A DNA stretch of 64,000 bases, taken from assembly GCA_946402945.1 (NCBI GenBank), contig CAMIYB010000003.1, positions 36,807-100,806 on the forward strand, read 5' to 3'. Below the pieces are notes generated by a model. The model was not told the DNA's origin, did not search any database, and saw only the letters and a list, made by a program, of their open reading frames with translations. The translations under genes were made by a program, and so were the position numbers. Positions 53,689 through 62,170 of this stretch are shown one piece after another. The stretch is from an uncultured Bacteroidales bacterium (GTDB lineage Bacteria; Bacteroidota; Bacteroidia; Bacteroidales; UBA932). Position 1 is the first letter of the stretch. Every line of letters begins with the position of its first letter.

Positions 53689-54624
53689 TTATTGGTAGCG
53701 CTTCCCGGGGAAGAATTTGGGAACGCTCTGGCAGTAGCGGGGATATTCCGGATATTTGGAAGCGCTGATTTCCTCGGCAAAGGCGCTGCTGCCCAGGAAG
53801 AGGACGATCAGAAGGAGCGCTCCGATGATGCTCCAGTTCACGATTCCGATGCCTCCGCCGACAGTAAAGAGGTAGAAGCAGCACCAGATGGCCTGCTCGG
53901 CGAAATAGTTGGGATGGCGGCTGCGGCCCCAGAGGCCCACGGTATTGAAGCCCTTGTTGTAGGGGGCGGGCAGGTCTTCCAACTTTTTCCCCTCGCCCAG
54001 CATCTTCCATTTGGTCGTCTGGAATTTCCACTGCTGCTCGTCGGCGACGGTCTCATAGATGATGAAGCCCAGGGTAAGGACGGCCGCTACGGCGTCCATC
54101 CAGCCGAAGGGGGTCTGCACGCCCATCAGCACCAGGGCCGGGAAAGTAGTCATCAGCACCAGCACATTCTGGTAGATGGAGATGAAAAAGAGATTGAACA
54201 GCAGCCATTTCCAGTGGGGCTGGAACTCTTTCCGGGCGCGGAGCACCTTCCAGCGGTAATCTTCCTCCCCTTCCCAGAATTTGAGTTTATAGGCGCCTTT
54301 CCGGGCGAAGTTGAAGGTCAGGCGGGCTCCCCAGAGCGTGGCCAGGCAGGCCATCACCACAAGGCGGGTGTCCAGTCCGCCCTTGACGGCGATAATCCAG
54401 GTGTACACGATCGGGAGCAGGCTCCAGAGCTTGTCCATCTGGCTGTTGTTGGAGGTAGCCTCCCCCACGACAAAGCAGAAGAGAGCGCTGCAGGCGGTCA
54501 CGATGCAGAGGGTTTTCAGCGCATCCAACTGGGACGCATCCAGTGCGGGACCGACGAAAATATACAGCAAGGGACAGGCGATAAGGGAGACGGCCAGAAG
54601 GCCCCCGACGAGTTTAACGTTCAT
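53689..54624 (-). CDS. DUF1295 family membrane protein (steroid 5-alpha reductase-like fold)
   Basis: DKLWSLLPIVYTWIIAV; LVVMACLATLWGARLTFNFARKG; GLWGRSRHPNYFAEQAIWCCFYLF. Confidence 0.88.
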   Translation of the reverse strand: MNVKLVGGLLAVSLIACPLLYIFVGPALDASQLDALKTLCIVTACSALFCFVVGEATSNNSQMDKLWSLLPIVYTWIIAVKGGLDTRLVVMACLATLWGARLTFNFARKGAYKLKFWEGEEDYRWKVLRARKEFQPHWKWLLFNLFFISIYQNVLVLMTTFPALVLMGVQTPFGWMDAVAAVLTLGFIIYETVADEQQWKFQTTKWKMLGEGKKLEDLPAPYNKGFNTVGLWGRSRHPNYFAEQAIWCCFYLFTVGGGIGIVNWSIIGALLLIVLFLGSSAFAEEISASKYPEYPRYCQSVPKFFPGKRYQ

Positions 54625-54769
54625 GGTTTCAAAGGTTTAGTACAATTTTCGCCCGCAAAGATACAACTATTTTTCAGAAATGCTGATGAAAAAACGAAGG
54701 GGCGCTGCTGCGTGTCGCGATTTTTTCCTAACTTTGTAAGGATGGAATATCTCCCTTAAACCATAAGAT

Positions 54770-56719
54770 ATGGTCCTGACTGTATTCAAACTCCTCGGCT
54801 GCATCGCCCTGCTCATGTACGGCATGAAGGTGATGAGCGAAGCCCTCCAGAAGATGGCGGGTCCCGGCCTCCGGCACATCCTGGGGGCGATGACGACCAA
54901 CCGTTTCACCGGTGTCCTGACCGGTATGCTGGTCTGCGTGGCGGTCCAGTCCTCCGCGGCGACCACGGTGATGACGGTATCCTTCGTCAACGCCGCCCTC
55001 CTGACCCTGTCCCAGGCCATTTCCGTCATCATGGGCGCCAACATCGGCACGACCCTGTCCGCCTGGATCATGTCCGCCGGCTTCTCTTTCAACATCGCCA
55101 GCATGGTATGGCCGGTGTTCCTGGTCGCCGTCGTGCTGATCCAGTTCCCGAAGCACCGCTACCTGGGAGACTTCCTTTTCGGTCTGTCCTTCATGTTCTT
55201 CGCGCTCGGGACGCTGAACGCCACCGGCCGGGAGATGGATCTGGCCCACAACGAGGGCGTGGTGAATTTCTTCGCCTCCTTCGATTCGGGGAGTTATCTG
55301 ACCATCCTGCTGTTTATCCTCATCGGCGGTCTGCTCACCTGTATCGCCCAGTCTTCCGCCGCGCTGATGGCCATCACCATGGTCCTCTGTACCAGCGGCG
55401 TACTGACGATCTACCAGGGCATCGCGCTGGTGATGGGCGAAAACATCGGCACCACCGTCACGGCGAACATCGCAGCCCTGTCGGCCAATACGCAGGCGCG
55501 GCGGGCGGCCCTGGCGCACCTGGTCTTCAACGTATTCGGCGTCCTCTGGGTGCTGGCCATCTTCTATCCCTTCGTGAATGCGGCATGCCGCCTGGTGGAC
55601 GTGGACCCGCACGCCTCCGAACAGAGTCCGGCCCGGCTCTCCTTTGTCCTGGCCACTTTCCATACCATGTTCAACCTCACCAACACCGCCATCCTGATCT
55701 GGTTCATCCCGCAGATGGAGAAACTGGTGAGCAAGATCATCCCGCAGAAGGCCGGAGACGAGGGCTTCAAACTCAAATACATCCAGAGCGGTATCATGAA
55801 GACGCCGGAACTCTCCGTGTTCCAGGCCCAGAAGGAGACGGAACTCTTCGCCGAGCGGATGCGCCTGATGTTTGCGGAAGTGCGTGAGCTCTACACCATT
55901 ACGGATGCAGATGCCTTTACCAAGAAGGCAGCGCGCGTCAAGGAAATGGAGGAGATGAGCGACCGGCTCGAAAGCGAGATCGGCAGTTACCTGGCCCAGG
56001 TCGGCAACGCCCACTTGAGCGACGACACCAAACGGAAGGTCCGCTGCCTGCTCCGTGAGGTCAGCGAACTGGAGAGTATCGGCGACAGCCTCTACAACCT
56101 CTCCCGCACCATGGAGCGCAAACTCAGGGAGAAAGCGTCCTTCACGCCGGAGCAGGAAGCCGGTGTCCAGGAGATGTTCACCCTGCTGGAGAAAGCGATG
56201 GAGAACATGGAGCTGGTCCTCAAGGGCGAAGGCGAGCACGAGGTGTCGCAGGATCTGGAAGACCGGATCGACACGCTCCGCGACACCCTTCGGAGCAAGA
56301 ACGCCGAGTATGTGGACGAGGGCGTGTACAGTTTTGTCGTCGGCACCATTTTCGTCGACCTGGTCCGCGAGTGCGAGAAATGCGGCGACTACGTGATCAA
56401 TGTCGTCGAAGCCAAGATGGGCAAACGCGACAACGAACAGGAGACCGGCGCCCTGCAGATCGACCTCGGCAAGAAGACGGCGAGCGTGGGCGGCGTGGCC
56501 CTGGACCTGAGCAAGAGCGAGTTCGAACTGCTGAACCTGCTGTCCTCCAATCCGGGCCGCCTCTTCTCCTACAGCGAGTTGCTGGATCTCGTATGGCCCA
56601 AAGACCCTGCGGCGGGTGACCACACCGTCGATGTCACGGTCCGGCACCTCCGCACCAAACTGGGCTCAGAGGCGGAACACCTCTACACCAAGTCCGGCTA
56701 CGGCTATTACTACGAGTAG
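54770..56719 (+). CDS. Na/Pi symporter fused to PhoU-like helical domain and C-terminal OmpR/PhoB-type winged-helix DNA-binding domain
   Basis: NptA-like SSAATTVMTVSFVNAALL / GANIGTTLSAW / QSSAALMAITMVL / GENIGTTVTANIAA; PhoU-like region about aa 350-550; aa 558-649 LQIDLGKKTASVGGVALDLSKSEFELLNLLSSNPGRLFSYSELLDLVWPKD..HTVDVTVRHLRTKLG..LYTKSGYGYYYE. Confidence 0.92.
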   Translation: MVLTVFKLLGCIALLMYGMKVMSEALQKMAGPGLRHILGAMTTNRFTGVLTGMLVCVAVQSSAATTVMTVSFVNAALLTLSQAISVIMGANIGTTLSAWIMSAGFSFNIASMVWPVFLVAVVLIQFPKHRYLGDFLFGLSFMFFALGTLNATGREMDLAHNEGVVNFFASFDSGSYLTILLFILIGGLLTCIAQSSAALMAITMVLCTSGVLTIYQGIALVMGENIGTTVTANIAALSANTQARRAALAHLVFNVFGVLWVLAIFYPFVNAACRLVDVDPHASEQSPARLSFVLATFHTMFNLTNTAILIWFIPQMEKLVSKIIPQKAGDEGFKLKYIQSGIMKTPELSVFQAQKETELFAERMRLMFAEVRELYTITDADAFTKKAARVKEMEEMSDRLESEIGSYLAQVGNAHLSDDTKRKVRCLLREVSELESIGDSLYNLSRTMERKLREKASFTPEQEAGVQEMFTLLEKAMENMELVLKGEGEHEVSQDLEDRIDTLRDTLRSKNAEYVDEGVYSFVVGTIFVDLVRECEKCGDYVINVVEAKMGKRDNEQETGALQIDLGKKTASVGGVALDLSKSEFELLNLLSSNPGRLFSYSELLDLVWPKDPAAGDHTVDVTVRHLRTKLGSEAEHLYTKSGYGYYYE

Positions 56720-56754
56720 GAATCCGGCGCGTCGAAAGACAGGCGTCAACCCGG

Positions 56755-57534
56755 TCAGAGTTTCTTTGCGAGCATAGATCCGATCGCGGCGACGGCTATG
56801 GCTTCGGACGTGAGGATGAGTTCGAGCGGAACCATTCCGACCGACTTCTGGAGCAGGACGGCACTTGCATCGACCAGCGCATGGAGGGCGATGGCCGCAG
56901 GGAACAGCCAAAGGTACTTACCCCCTTTGCGAACGGCTACCCAGACCATCATGGACAGGCCCAGGTGTATGACAAGTGCGGAGAGACGCTCCCAAAGACC
57001 GAGCAGCGCGGTCCCGGCGCCCATCGTCTGCAACTGGTCCAATTGTGCCTGCAACTGCCCGGCTGATTCCTCCGGGACCTGGGAAAAGAGGAGAGCCGTC
57101 TGCCCGGAATTGATCAAGGCCGATATCACCAGGTTCCCGATCATCGTGATGCCGAAGACAAGGAGCATCTCCGCGCCCCCGTGCCCGATTCCGTAAGCGA
57201 CGCCGGGGAGAGCCTGGGAGGGTTCCTTTTTCATCAGGAATTTCATGGAAAGGAAGCGGCCGCTTTCTTCGAAGACTCCGGCGGCCAGACCGCCATAAAT
57301 CGCATACCGGAGCGGATGGTCGAGGATGGATGCGCCATAGGGCCCTTTCAGGACTAGTTGGTGAAGAATGCTTTCCAGGACCAGCGCGAAAAGGATGAAT
57401 GTCCCGGCTCCGATCAAAATGGCGGACAATTCCGTCCGATGCTTACGCAGCAGATAAACGGACAGGCAGACGGGAACTGCAATGCCCAGAAAGGCATTGA
57501 CAGCCATCATCACAAGTGAACCTACAGGGACCAT
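56755..57534 (-). CDS. YhfC family intramembrane protease
   Basis: GGLAAGVFEESGRFLSMKFLMKK; VAYGIGHGGAEMLLV; multiple TM segments. Confidence 0.8.
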   Translation of the reverse strand: MVPVGSLVMMAVNAFLGIAVPVCLSVYLLRKHRTELSAILIGAGTFILFALVLESILHQLVLKGPYGASILDHPLRYAIYGGLAAGVFEESGRFLSMKFLMKKEPSQALPGVAYGIGHGGAEMLLVFGITMIGNLVISALINSGQTALLFSQVPEESAGQLQAQLDQLQTMGAGTALLGLWERLSALVIHLGLSMMVWVAVRKGGKYLWLFPAAIALHALVDASAVLLQKSVGMVPLELILTSEAIAVAAIGSMLAKKL

Positions 57535-57713
57535 ATCGAATTATCCTTTATATTAATACCTCGCACCGGATTCTGTCATCGCGTTCCGTCAGTTATCCCG
57601 ACATGTACTCCGGCACAAAGATACTGCATATTCCGACATGAACAAATAGAGAGGAGGATGGTTTCCTTTTTTATCTTCCGCCCGTCCCGATGAACAAGAC
57701 CGCTTGCCGGGTA

Positions 57714-57743
57714 TTGACACACTGGGAATTTTGAGTATATTTG
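57714..57743 (+). promoter_or_regulatory. Promoter of the 57766 lipoprotein cluster
   Basis: TTG 57714-57716, 19-nt spacer, TATATTTG 57736-57743, ATG at 57766. Confidence 0.6.
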
Positions 57744-57765
57744 CATATTCCAAAACCGTTGTATT

Positions 57766-59433
57766 ATGCTTTCCTCCCCTGTTTCCTCTATCAAACGGTT
57801 CCTGGCGGCCCTTCTGCTCCTGTGCGGAGTAGCCTGCGGCAAGAATGGCAGACCTACGGAAGGAGTAGTCTTTCCGGATTCCCCCGAAGCGGGCGATGTC
57901 CAGGCGAAACTCGTCCTGTCATTTTCCGAGTATTCTGAATACGATCCACTCGGTCTCGCCCCCCTCGGTGTGGAAGGACTCCGCATCATCCCTTACGGGG
58001 GAACCTCGCAGGGCGAGGTTATTTCCCTTCCTTCCACCACCTCGGCCGGTGAAAACGGGGTGACCGCTTATGACGATGTCAACCTTCCTGTCGGGACGTC
58101 CTCAGCCCTTGTTTACGCAAAAACCATCGACAAGGACACGCCGGTATCAAGCATGGCGGACAAATTCAAATACGGCATACTCGATGTCACCGGTCTGGGC
58201 GGAACGCCTTCGCCGGAAGGTATCCGGTTCTCGCCGGTCCCTGTATATACCGGGGGATTGGGGAAAGGGGATCAACTGATTGCCATTCTGAATGCACTCG
58301 CCGACGTGACACCCGAGTCGGCCCTGTCCGACGGCACAAAACCGCACTTCAAAGAAGTAACAGAGGATCAGAGCGCTACCATTAATGCACTGTGGAATTC
58401 TTTCAAGAAAATACCGATCGCTTCTTCATTATACGTCGGATGGACTTTGAAAGAACTTTATCAGAACCTCGATGGCTTAGCAACTGATGCTGCCCATGCT
58501 ACGGTGCCGGATGGTTATAGTATGGCAGTCGCCATCCGGACATTACTTGACAATTACATGGATGTAGCAATGGTGTCTGGCGTAACCGTAAGTTGTACTC
58601 TTAAGTCTGAGTATCACGAATTCCCCGGCGAAGTCCATCTCCCGGACGGGGCTGTCGGGATTGTGTACAATCCTTCTTCCGGGCGGTTCGAAGCCAAACC
58701 TGTGGTGGATTATGTATTCCCCGCCGACCGGCAGTACTTTGCCGACAGCCCGCTGCGCGAAACACGGGATGCGATTCCTTCCGGTTTTGCAGACGAGCCC
58801 TGGGATGACATTCTAAACGCATTCTCCCCCGGAGCGGTGACGCGTTCATCGGTCGCCGTGGCAGTGGAGAAACCCGTCCGCCCGGCTATAGCCGGATTGG
58901 CAGTTCAGGTGGATGGACTGGACGAACGGGTACGATACTATGATTTCGCCCAAAACGAGGTGGATGTCACGAATGGTTTTCAAGCCACAAGTATCCTGGC
59001 CGGTGGCCAGAAAACGGTGTCCGGGAATTTTAAACCCGTAGGGACGAAGGAATATACCACCTATAACGCTTTTTATGCCGGTACTACCGCAGCATCTGCC
59101 ACGGTCAAACGTAACCAGCCCCTTGCGAAGCCCTGGACGGTCAACCTGCTGCCCTCCGACCGCTCTTCCATCCATTTCGCGCTGGAGTTTATCAATAATT
59201 GCCCTGATTTTGTCGGGGCGGATGGTCAGATCATTCCCAACGGGGCCGTTTTCTATATTCCGGGGACCCTGAAGTCACCCGACGGCAGCCCGCTGCTCAC
59301 CATCGGCGCTCAAATATCGGTGTCAGCGACATTCATTCCGGAAACCACGCTCGCTCACGCGACGCTGGAAGTCCCCGACCTCAACACGACGCAGGATTAC
59401 GACGGCTGCTTTGCGATATCGCTATCCCTGTGA
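57766..59433 (+). CDS. Hypothetical lipoprotein, possibly fimbrial/cell-surface
   Basis: AALLLLCGVACGKNG lipobox; no family recognised. Confidence 0.7.
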   Translation: MLSSPVSSIKRFLAALLLLCGVACGKNGRPTEGVVFPDSPEAGDVQAKLVLSFSEYSEYDPLGLAPLGVEGLRIIPYGGTSQGEVISLPSTTSAGENGVTAYDDVNLPVGTSSALVYAKTIDKDTPVSSMADKFKYGILDVTGLGGTPSPEGIRFSPVPVYTGGLGKGDQLIAILNALADVTPESALSDGTKPHFKEVTEDQSATINALWNSFKKIPIASSLYVGWTLKELYQNLDGLATDAAHATVPDGYSMAVAIRTLLDNYMDVAMVSGVTVSCTLKSEYHEFPGEVHLPDGAVGIVYNPSSGRFEAKPVVDYVFPADRQYFADSPLRETRDAIPSGFADEPWDDILNAFSPGAVTRSSVAVAVEKPVRPAIAGLAVQVDGLDERVRYYDFAQNEVDVTNGFQATSILAGGQKTVSGNFKPVGTKEYTTYNAFYAGTTAASATVKRNQPLAKPWTVNLLPSDRSSIHFALEFINNCPDFVGADGQIIPNGAVFYIPGTLKSPDGSPLLTIGAQISVSATFIPETTLAHATLEVPDLNTTQDYDGCFAISLSL

Positions 59434-59594
59434 GCGGCCCGCCAAGTTGGCAAGTCCACCCTTACCGAAGCTCTGTTTTCCGTCTCCCTTCTTTCGCCAG
59501 GAACCTCCGCAACGCCATCATCGGTAACTTCATGGCAATGCAAATATACTTAAAAATGCCTCTATTTGTGAAGATGTTCAAAGACTGTATCATA

Positions 59595-59795
59595 ATGAAT
59601 AAAATGCTTTATGGCCTGATGGCCGGTCTTATGGTCCTCGCCTCCGGATGTGACGGCGTCAAGGATGGTCCCGAAAACAATGGAAACAACAACGGCGGCA
59701 ATGGCGGCGGCGAAAAGGCCGAAATAACGGTAGATGAGGAATCTGCGGCCCTGTTCGCCTTCCCTTACGTAATGGTCAATAACAATCCCCGCTGA
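59595..59795 (+). CDS. Small lipoprotein with Asn/Gly-rich linker
   Basis: MNKMLYGLMAGLMVLASGCDGVKDGPENNGNNNGGNGGGEKAEITVDEESAALFAFPYVMVNNNPR; start at 59595 gives a proper lipoprotein signal. Confidence 0.6.
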   Translation: MNKMLYGLMAGLMVLASGCDGVKDGPENNGNNNGGNGGGEKAEITVDEESAALFAFPYVMVNNNPR

Positions 59796-59806
59796 TTTTA
59801 TACGCT

Positions 59807-60256
59807 ATGAAACGAACTTTATTCCTTCTCGCCGCTGCGCTTCTGGGCATAAGCGCCCTCGCACAGCCGACCCTCAAGGAAATCACCATCACGGCGACAC
59901 GCAACTCCGACTATTACGGAGAAGTACGCCTGACCGCTATCCTTTCCTGTAAGGATGACGGCAAGATCGGCCAGATCCAGACCCGAATTTACAACCGCTT
60001 TCAGGAGCCCGGCCGTACAGTGAACCGCCTCATTGCGGAAAGCATCAATTACGAGCGCTTTGTAGATGGGGCAGAGATCCTTCAGACCTTCAAGATCAAC
60101 AGTATTCCCGACGAGGATTCACCCTTCGTAGCCGAGACCATCATCAAGTCTAAAGACGGTACTCAGAGCGTGATTGAAACCCCCTTCAGTTTCGGCACGA
60201 GAACTGAAATCAAAGACGTCAACGGCCCCGTTCCCGAGCAAACCCAAGCAAAATAG
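59807..60256 (+). CDS. Hypothetical secreted protein
   Basis: MKRTLFLLAAALLGISALAQPTLKEITITATRNSDYYGEVRL signal peptide. Confidence 0.7.
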   Translation: MKRTLFLLAAALLGISALAQPTLKEITITATRNSDYYGEVRLTAILSCKDDGKIGQIQTRIYNRFQEPGRTVNRLIAESINYERFVDGAEILQTFKINSIPDEDSPFVAETIIKSKDGTQSVIETPFSFGTRTEIKDVNGPVPEQTQAK

Positions 60257-60261
60257 CAGCT

Positions 60262-61467
60262 ATGAATAAAGCTTTTTTAAGCCCCTTCCGCTTCAGTAAG
60301 ATGGCGGCGCTGGTCCTGTGTTCCGCTTGCATAATTGCCAGCTGCGGCGACAAGAATGATCCGGACAACAAGCCCGGAGTTGTCAACTTGTCTGCTGCAG
60401 GAACGGCAAACTGTTACATCGTACCGGCTGCGGGGACATATTCCTTCAAGATGACACAGGGGAATGGTCCCCAGCTTAGCGGAGTGGCATCCGCTGAAGT
60501 CCTTTGGGAGAGTTTCGGCGACAAAACAGTGCCCGAGGTCGGGAGCATCATCAAGAGCGTGTCTGTTGACGGTGACGCCATCCGTTTTGAGACGCCCGAA
60601 GAGCTGAAAAACGGCAACGCCCTGATTGCGGCCAAAAACGAGTACGGGACTATCCTCTGGTCCTGGCATATCTGGGTCTGCAAAGATTATGATCCCGTGG
60701 CCACGGCCCATGTGTACAATAACAACGCCGGGACCATGATGGACCGCAACCTTGGCGCCACTTCCACGACTCAGAATGCCGTGCAGTCCCTGGGTCTGAT
60801 GTATCAATGGGGCCGCAAAGACCCATTCCTGGGTCCTGGGGCTGTCAGTTATGCCTCCGCAAGCGAACAGGCTCCTGCCGCCTCAACCATTGTCTGGCCA
60901 GACGCTGTCCTTAACATTGCCGGAGAGAGTGGAGCAAAGTGCGGGACCATAGAGTTTTCCATCAATTATCCTACGACCTTCATCCTGCACGAGTGGTACA
61001 AGGATAAAGCGACTACCATTTACGACTGGTGCCTGAATATGGATGTCACCCGCTGGCTCTATGTCAAAACTAAGTATGATCCCTGTCCGGCTGGCTGGCA
61101 GGTCCCGAAAGGGGGAGAAGAAGGCGTCTGGTATGTGGCTTACGGGGACAAACAAGGATATGCTCCGACATTGGAACACTATGTAAGAGGTTTGGATTTC
61201 TCCAATATCTTTGGCGGGAAGGACAACTGGTATCCTGCGACAGGCTGTATCAGCGGCAGCAACAACAACGGAAACACCTTTGAAGTTGTAGGAGAATCCG
61301 GCTATCTGTGGTCCTGTACCTGGGAAAACGGAACCCGTGACGACAGGCACGGCGGACGCTTTTTTTACTATAATCGTACAGACGGATACTTCAAGGCTGT
61401 CGATATAGGTTTTGAAAGCCTTGCGAACGCTAACGGTCTGCCCGTCCGTTGCGTAAAGACGGAATAG
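60262..61467 (+). CDS. FISUMP-domain lipoprotein (Fibrobacter succinogenes major paralogous domain)
   Basis: CSACIIASCGDKND lipobox; MDRNLGATSTTQNAVQSLGLMYQWGRKDPF; PCPAGWQVPKGGE; YLWSCTWEN; GLPVRCVK. Confidence 0.75.
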   Translation: MNKAFLSPFRFSKMAALVLCSACIIASCGDKNDPDNKPGVVNLSAAGTANCYIVPAAGTYSFKMTQGNGPQLSGVASAEVLWESFGDKTVPEVGSIIKSVSVDGDAIRFETPEELKNGNALIAAKNEYGTILWSWHIWVCKDYDPVATAHVYNNNAGTMMDRNLGATSTTQNAVQSLGLMYQWGRKDPFLGPGAVSYASASEQAPAASTIVWPDAVLNIAGESGAKCGTIEFSINYPTTFILHEWYKDKATTIYDWCLNMDVTRWLYVKTKYDPCPAGWQVPKGGEEGVWYVAYGDKQGYAPTLEHYVRGLDFSNIFGGKDNWYPATGCISGSNNNGNTFEVVGESGYLWSCTWENGTRDDRHGGRFFYYNRTDGYFKAVDIGFESLANANGLPVRCVKTE

Positions 61468-61620
61468 CTAGCGCAGCAAATCCTCGAGGGTGATGCTGCC
61501 GGAGGTCTTCTCGTCGCGGTATTTGACAATGACCGGGCAGTAGAGATGGACCCCGCTGTTGTCTCCCGCGTGGGAGAAGAAAATAACGATAGATTGTAAA
61601 AGCATAGTGATGAGTCTCAT
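61468..61620 (-). pseudogene. 3'-terminal remnant resembling DapD (tetrahydrodipicolinate N-succinyltransferase)
   Basis: QSIVIFFSHAGDNSGVHLYCPVIVKYRDEKTSGSITLEDLLR* resembles the DapD C-terminus; no upstream domain present. Confidence 0.6.
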
Positions 61621-61637
61621 ATTGCGAAGATAATCAA

Positions 61638-61826
61638 TTAATCCCAAAGTTCGTAATCGCCCATCCAGGCCTTGATCTGCTCATAGGACATGTTGAAATA
61701 GCGTTTCTCCTTGTTCAGGGCTGCAATCTGCTTCATCTCATCGTCGGAAAGCGTAAAGCTGAAGGATTCGATGTTCTCCTGGATATGGGCCGGATTGGAA
61801 GAGCCGGGGACTGGATTGACAGTTAT
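61638..61826 (-). pseudogene. 3'-terminal remnant of an aldo/keto reductase
   Basis: ITVNPVPGSSNPAHIQENIESFSFTLSDDEMKQIAALNKEKRYFNMSYEQIKAWMGDYELWD*. Confidence 0.8.
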
Positions 61827-61982
61827 GCCGCTCACGAACTCCAGAAACTCCTGTCTGACCAGCGTCTCACGCTCACCGACATCGTGGACGCTATGCATTT
61901 CTCCTCCCAGCCTGCCCTCACGCGATATATGAAGCGGGTAATGAACACAACCCCCAGCGAATATCGCAAGAACTCATTATAA
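61826..61982 (+). pseudogene. 3'-terminal remnant of an AraC family regulator
   Basis: HELQKLLSDQRLTLTDIVDAMHFSSQPALTRYMKRVMNTTPSEYRKNSL* matches an AraC second HTH; N-terminal part absent. Confidence 0.8.
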
Positions 61983-61985
61983 TAG

Positions 61986-62011
61986 AAAAGCCAGTCGACT
62001 GACTGGCTTTT
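61986..62011. terminator. Intrinsic terminator (AraC remnant)
   Basis: AAAAGCCAGTC-GACT-GACTGGCTTTT, 11-bp stem. Confidence 0.85.
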
Positions 62012-62082
62012 GCTGAGTAGACTACGGTGAAAAATTATCGAACCTTATGGAGGACCTGAAGAAGGTGGAAGAGTTTATTAAT

Positions 62083-62150
62083 AGTAGTAAGAAAAACCAC
62101 TAAAAAGTAGTAAGAAAATTTGAAAAAGTAGGGAGAAAACTATATATTTG
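62083..62150 (+). promoter_or_regulatory. fic promoter with three operator-like direct repeats
   Basis: AGTAGTAAGAAAA at 62083 and 62106, AGTAGGGAGAAAA at 62127 (23 and 21 bp apart); -33 TTTG 62119-62122, -7 TATATTTG 62143-62150. Confidence 0.65.
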
Positions 62151-62170
62151 TAGCGAAAAATGTTATTACT

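Noticed and set aside
54728-56647. 639-aa minus-strand ORF opposite the Na/Pi-wHTH gene
   Set aside because: Antisense shadow; the plus strand encodes clear symporter and winged-helix motifs.
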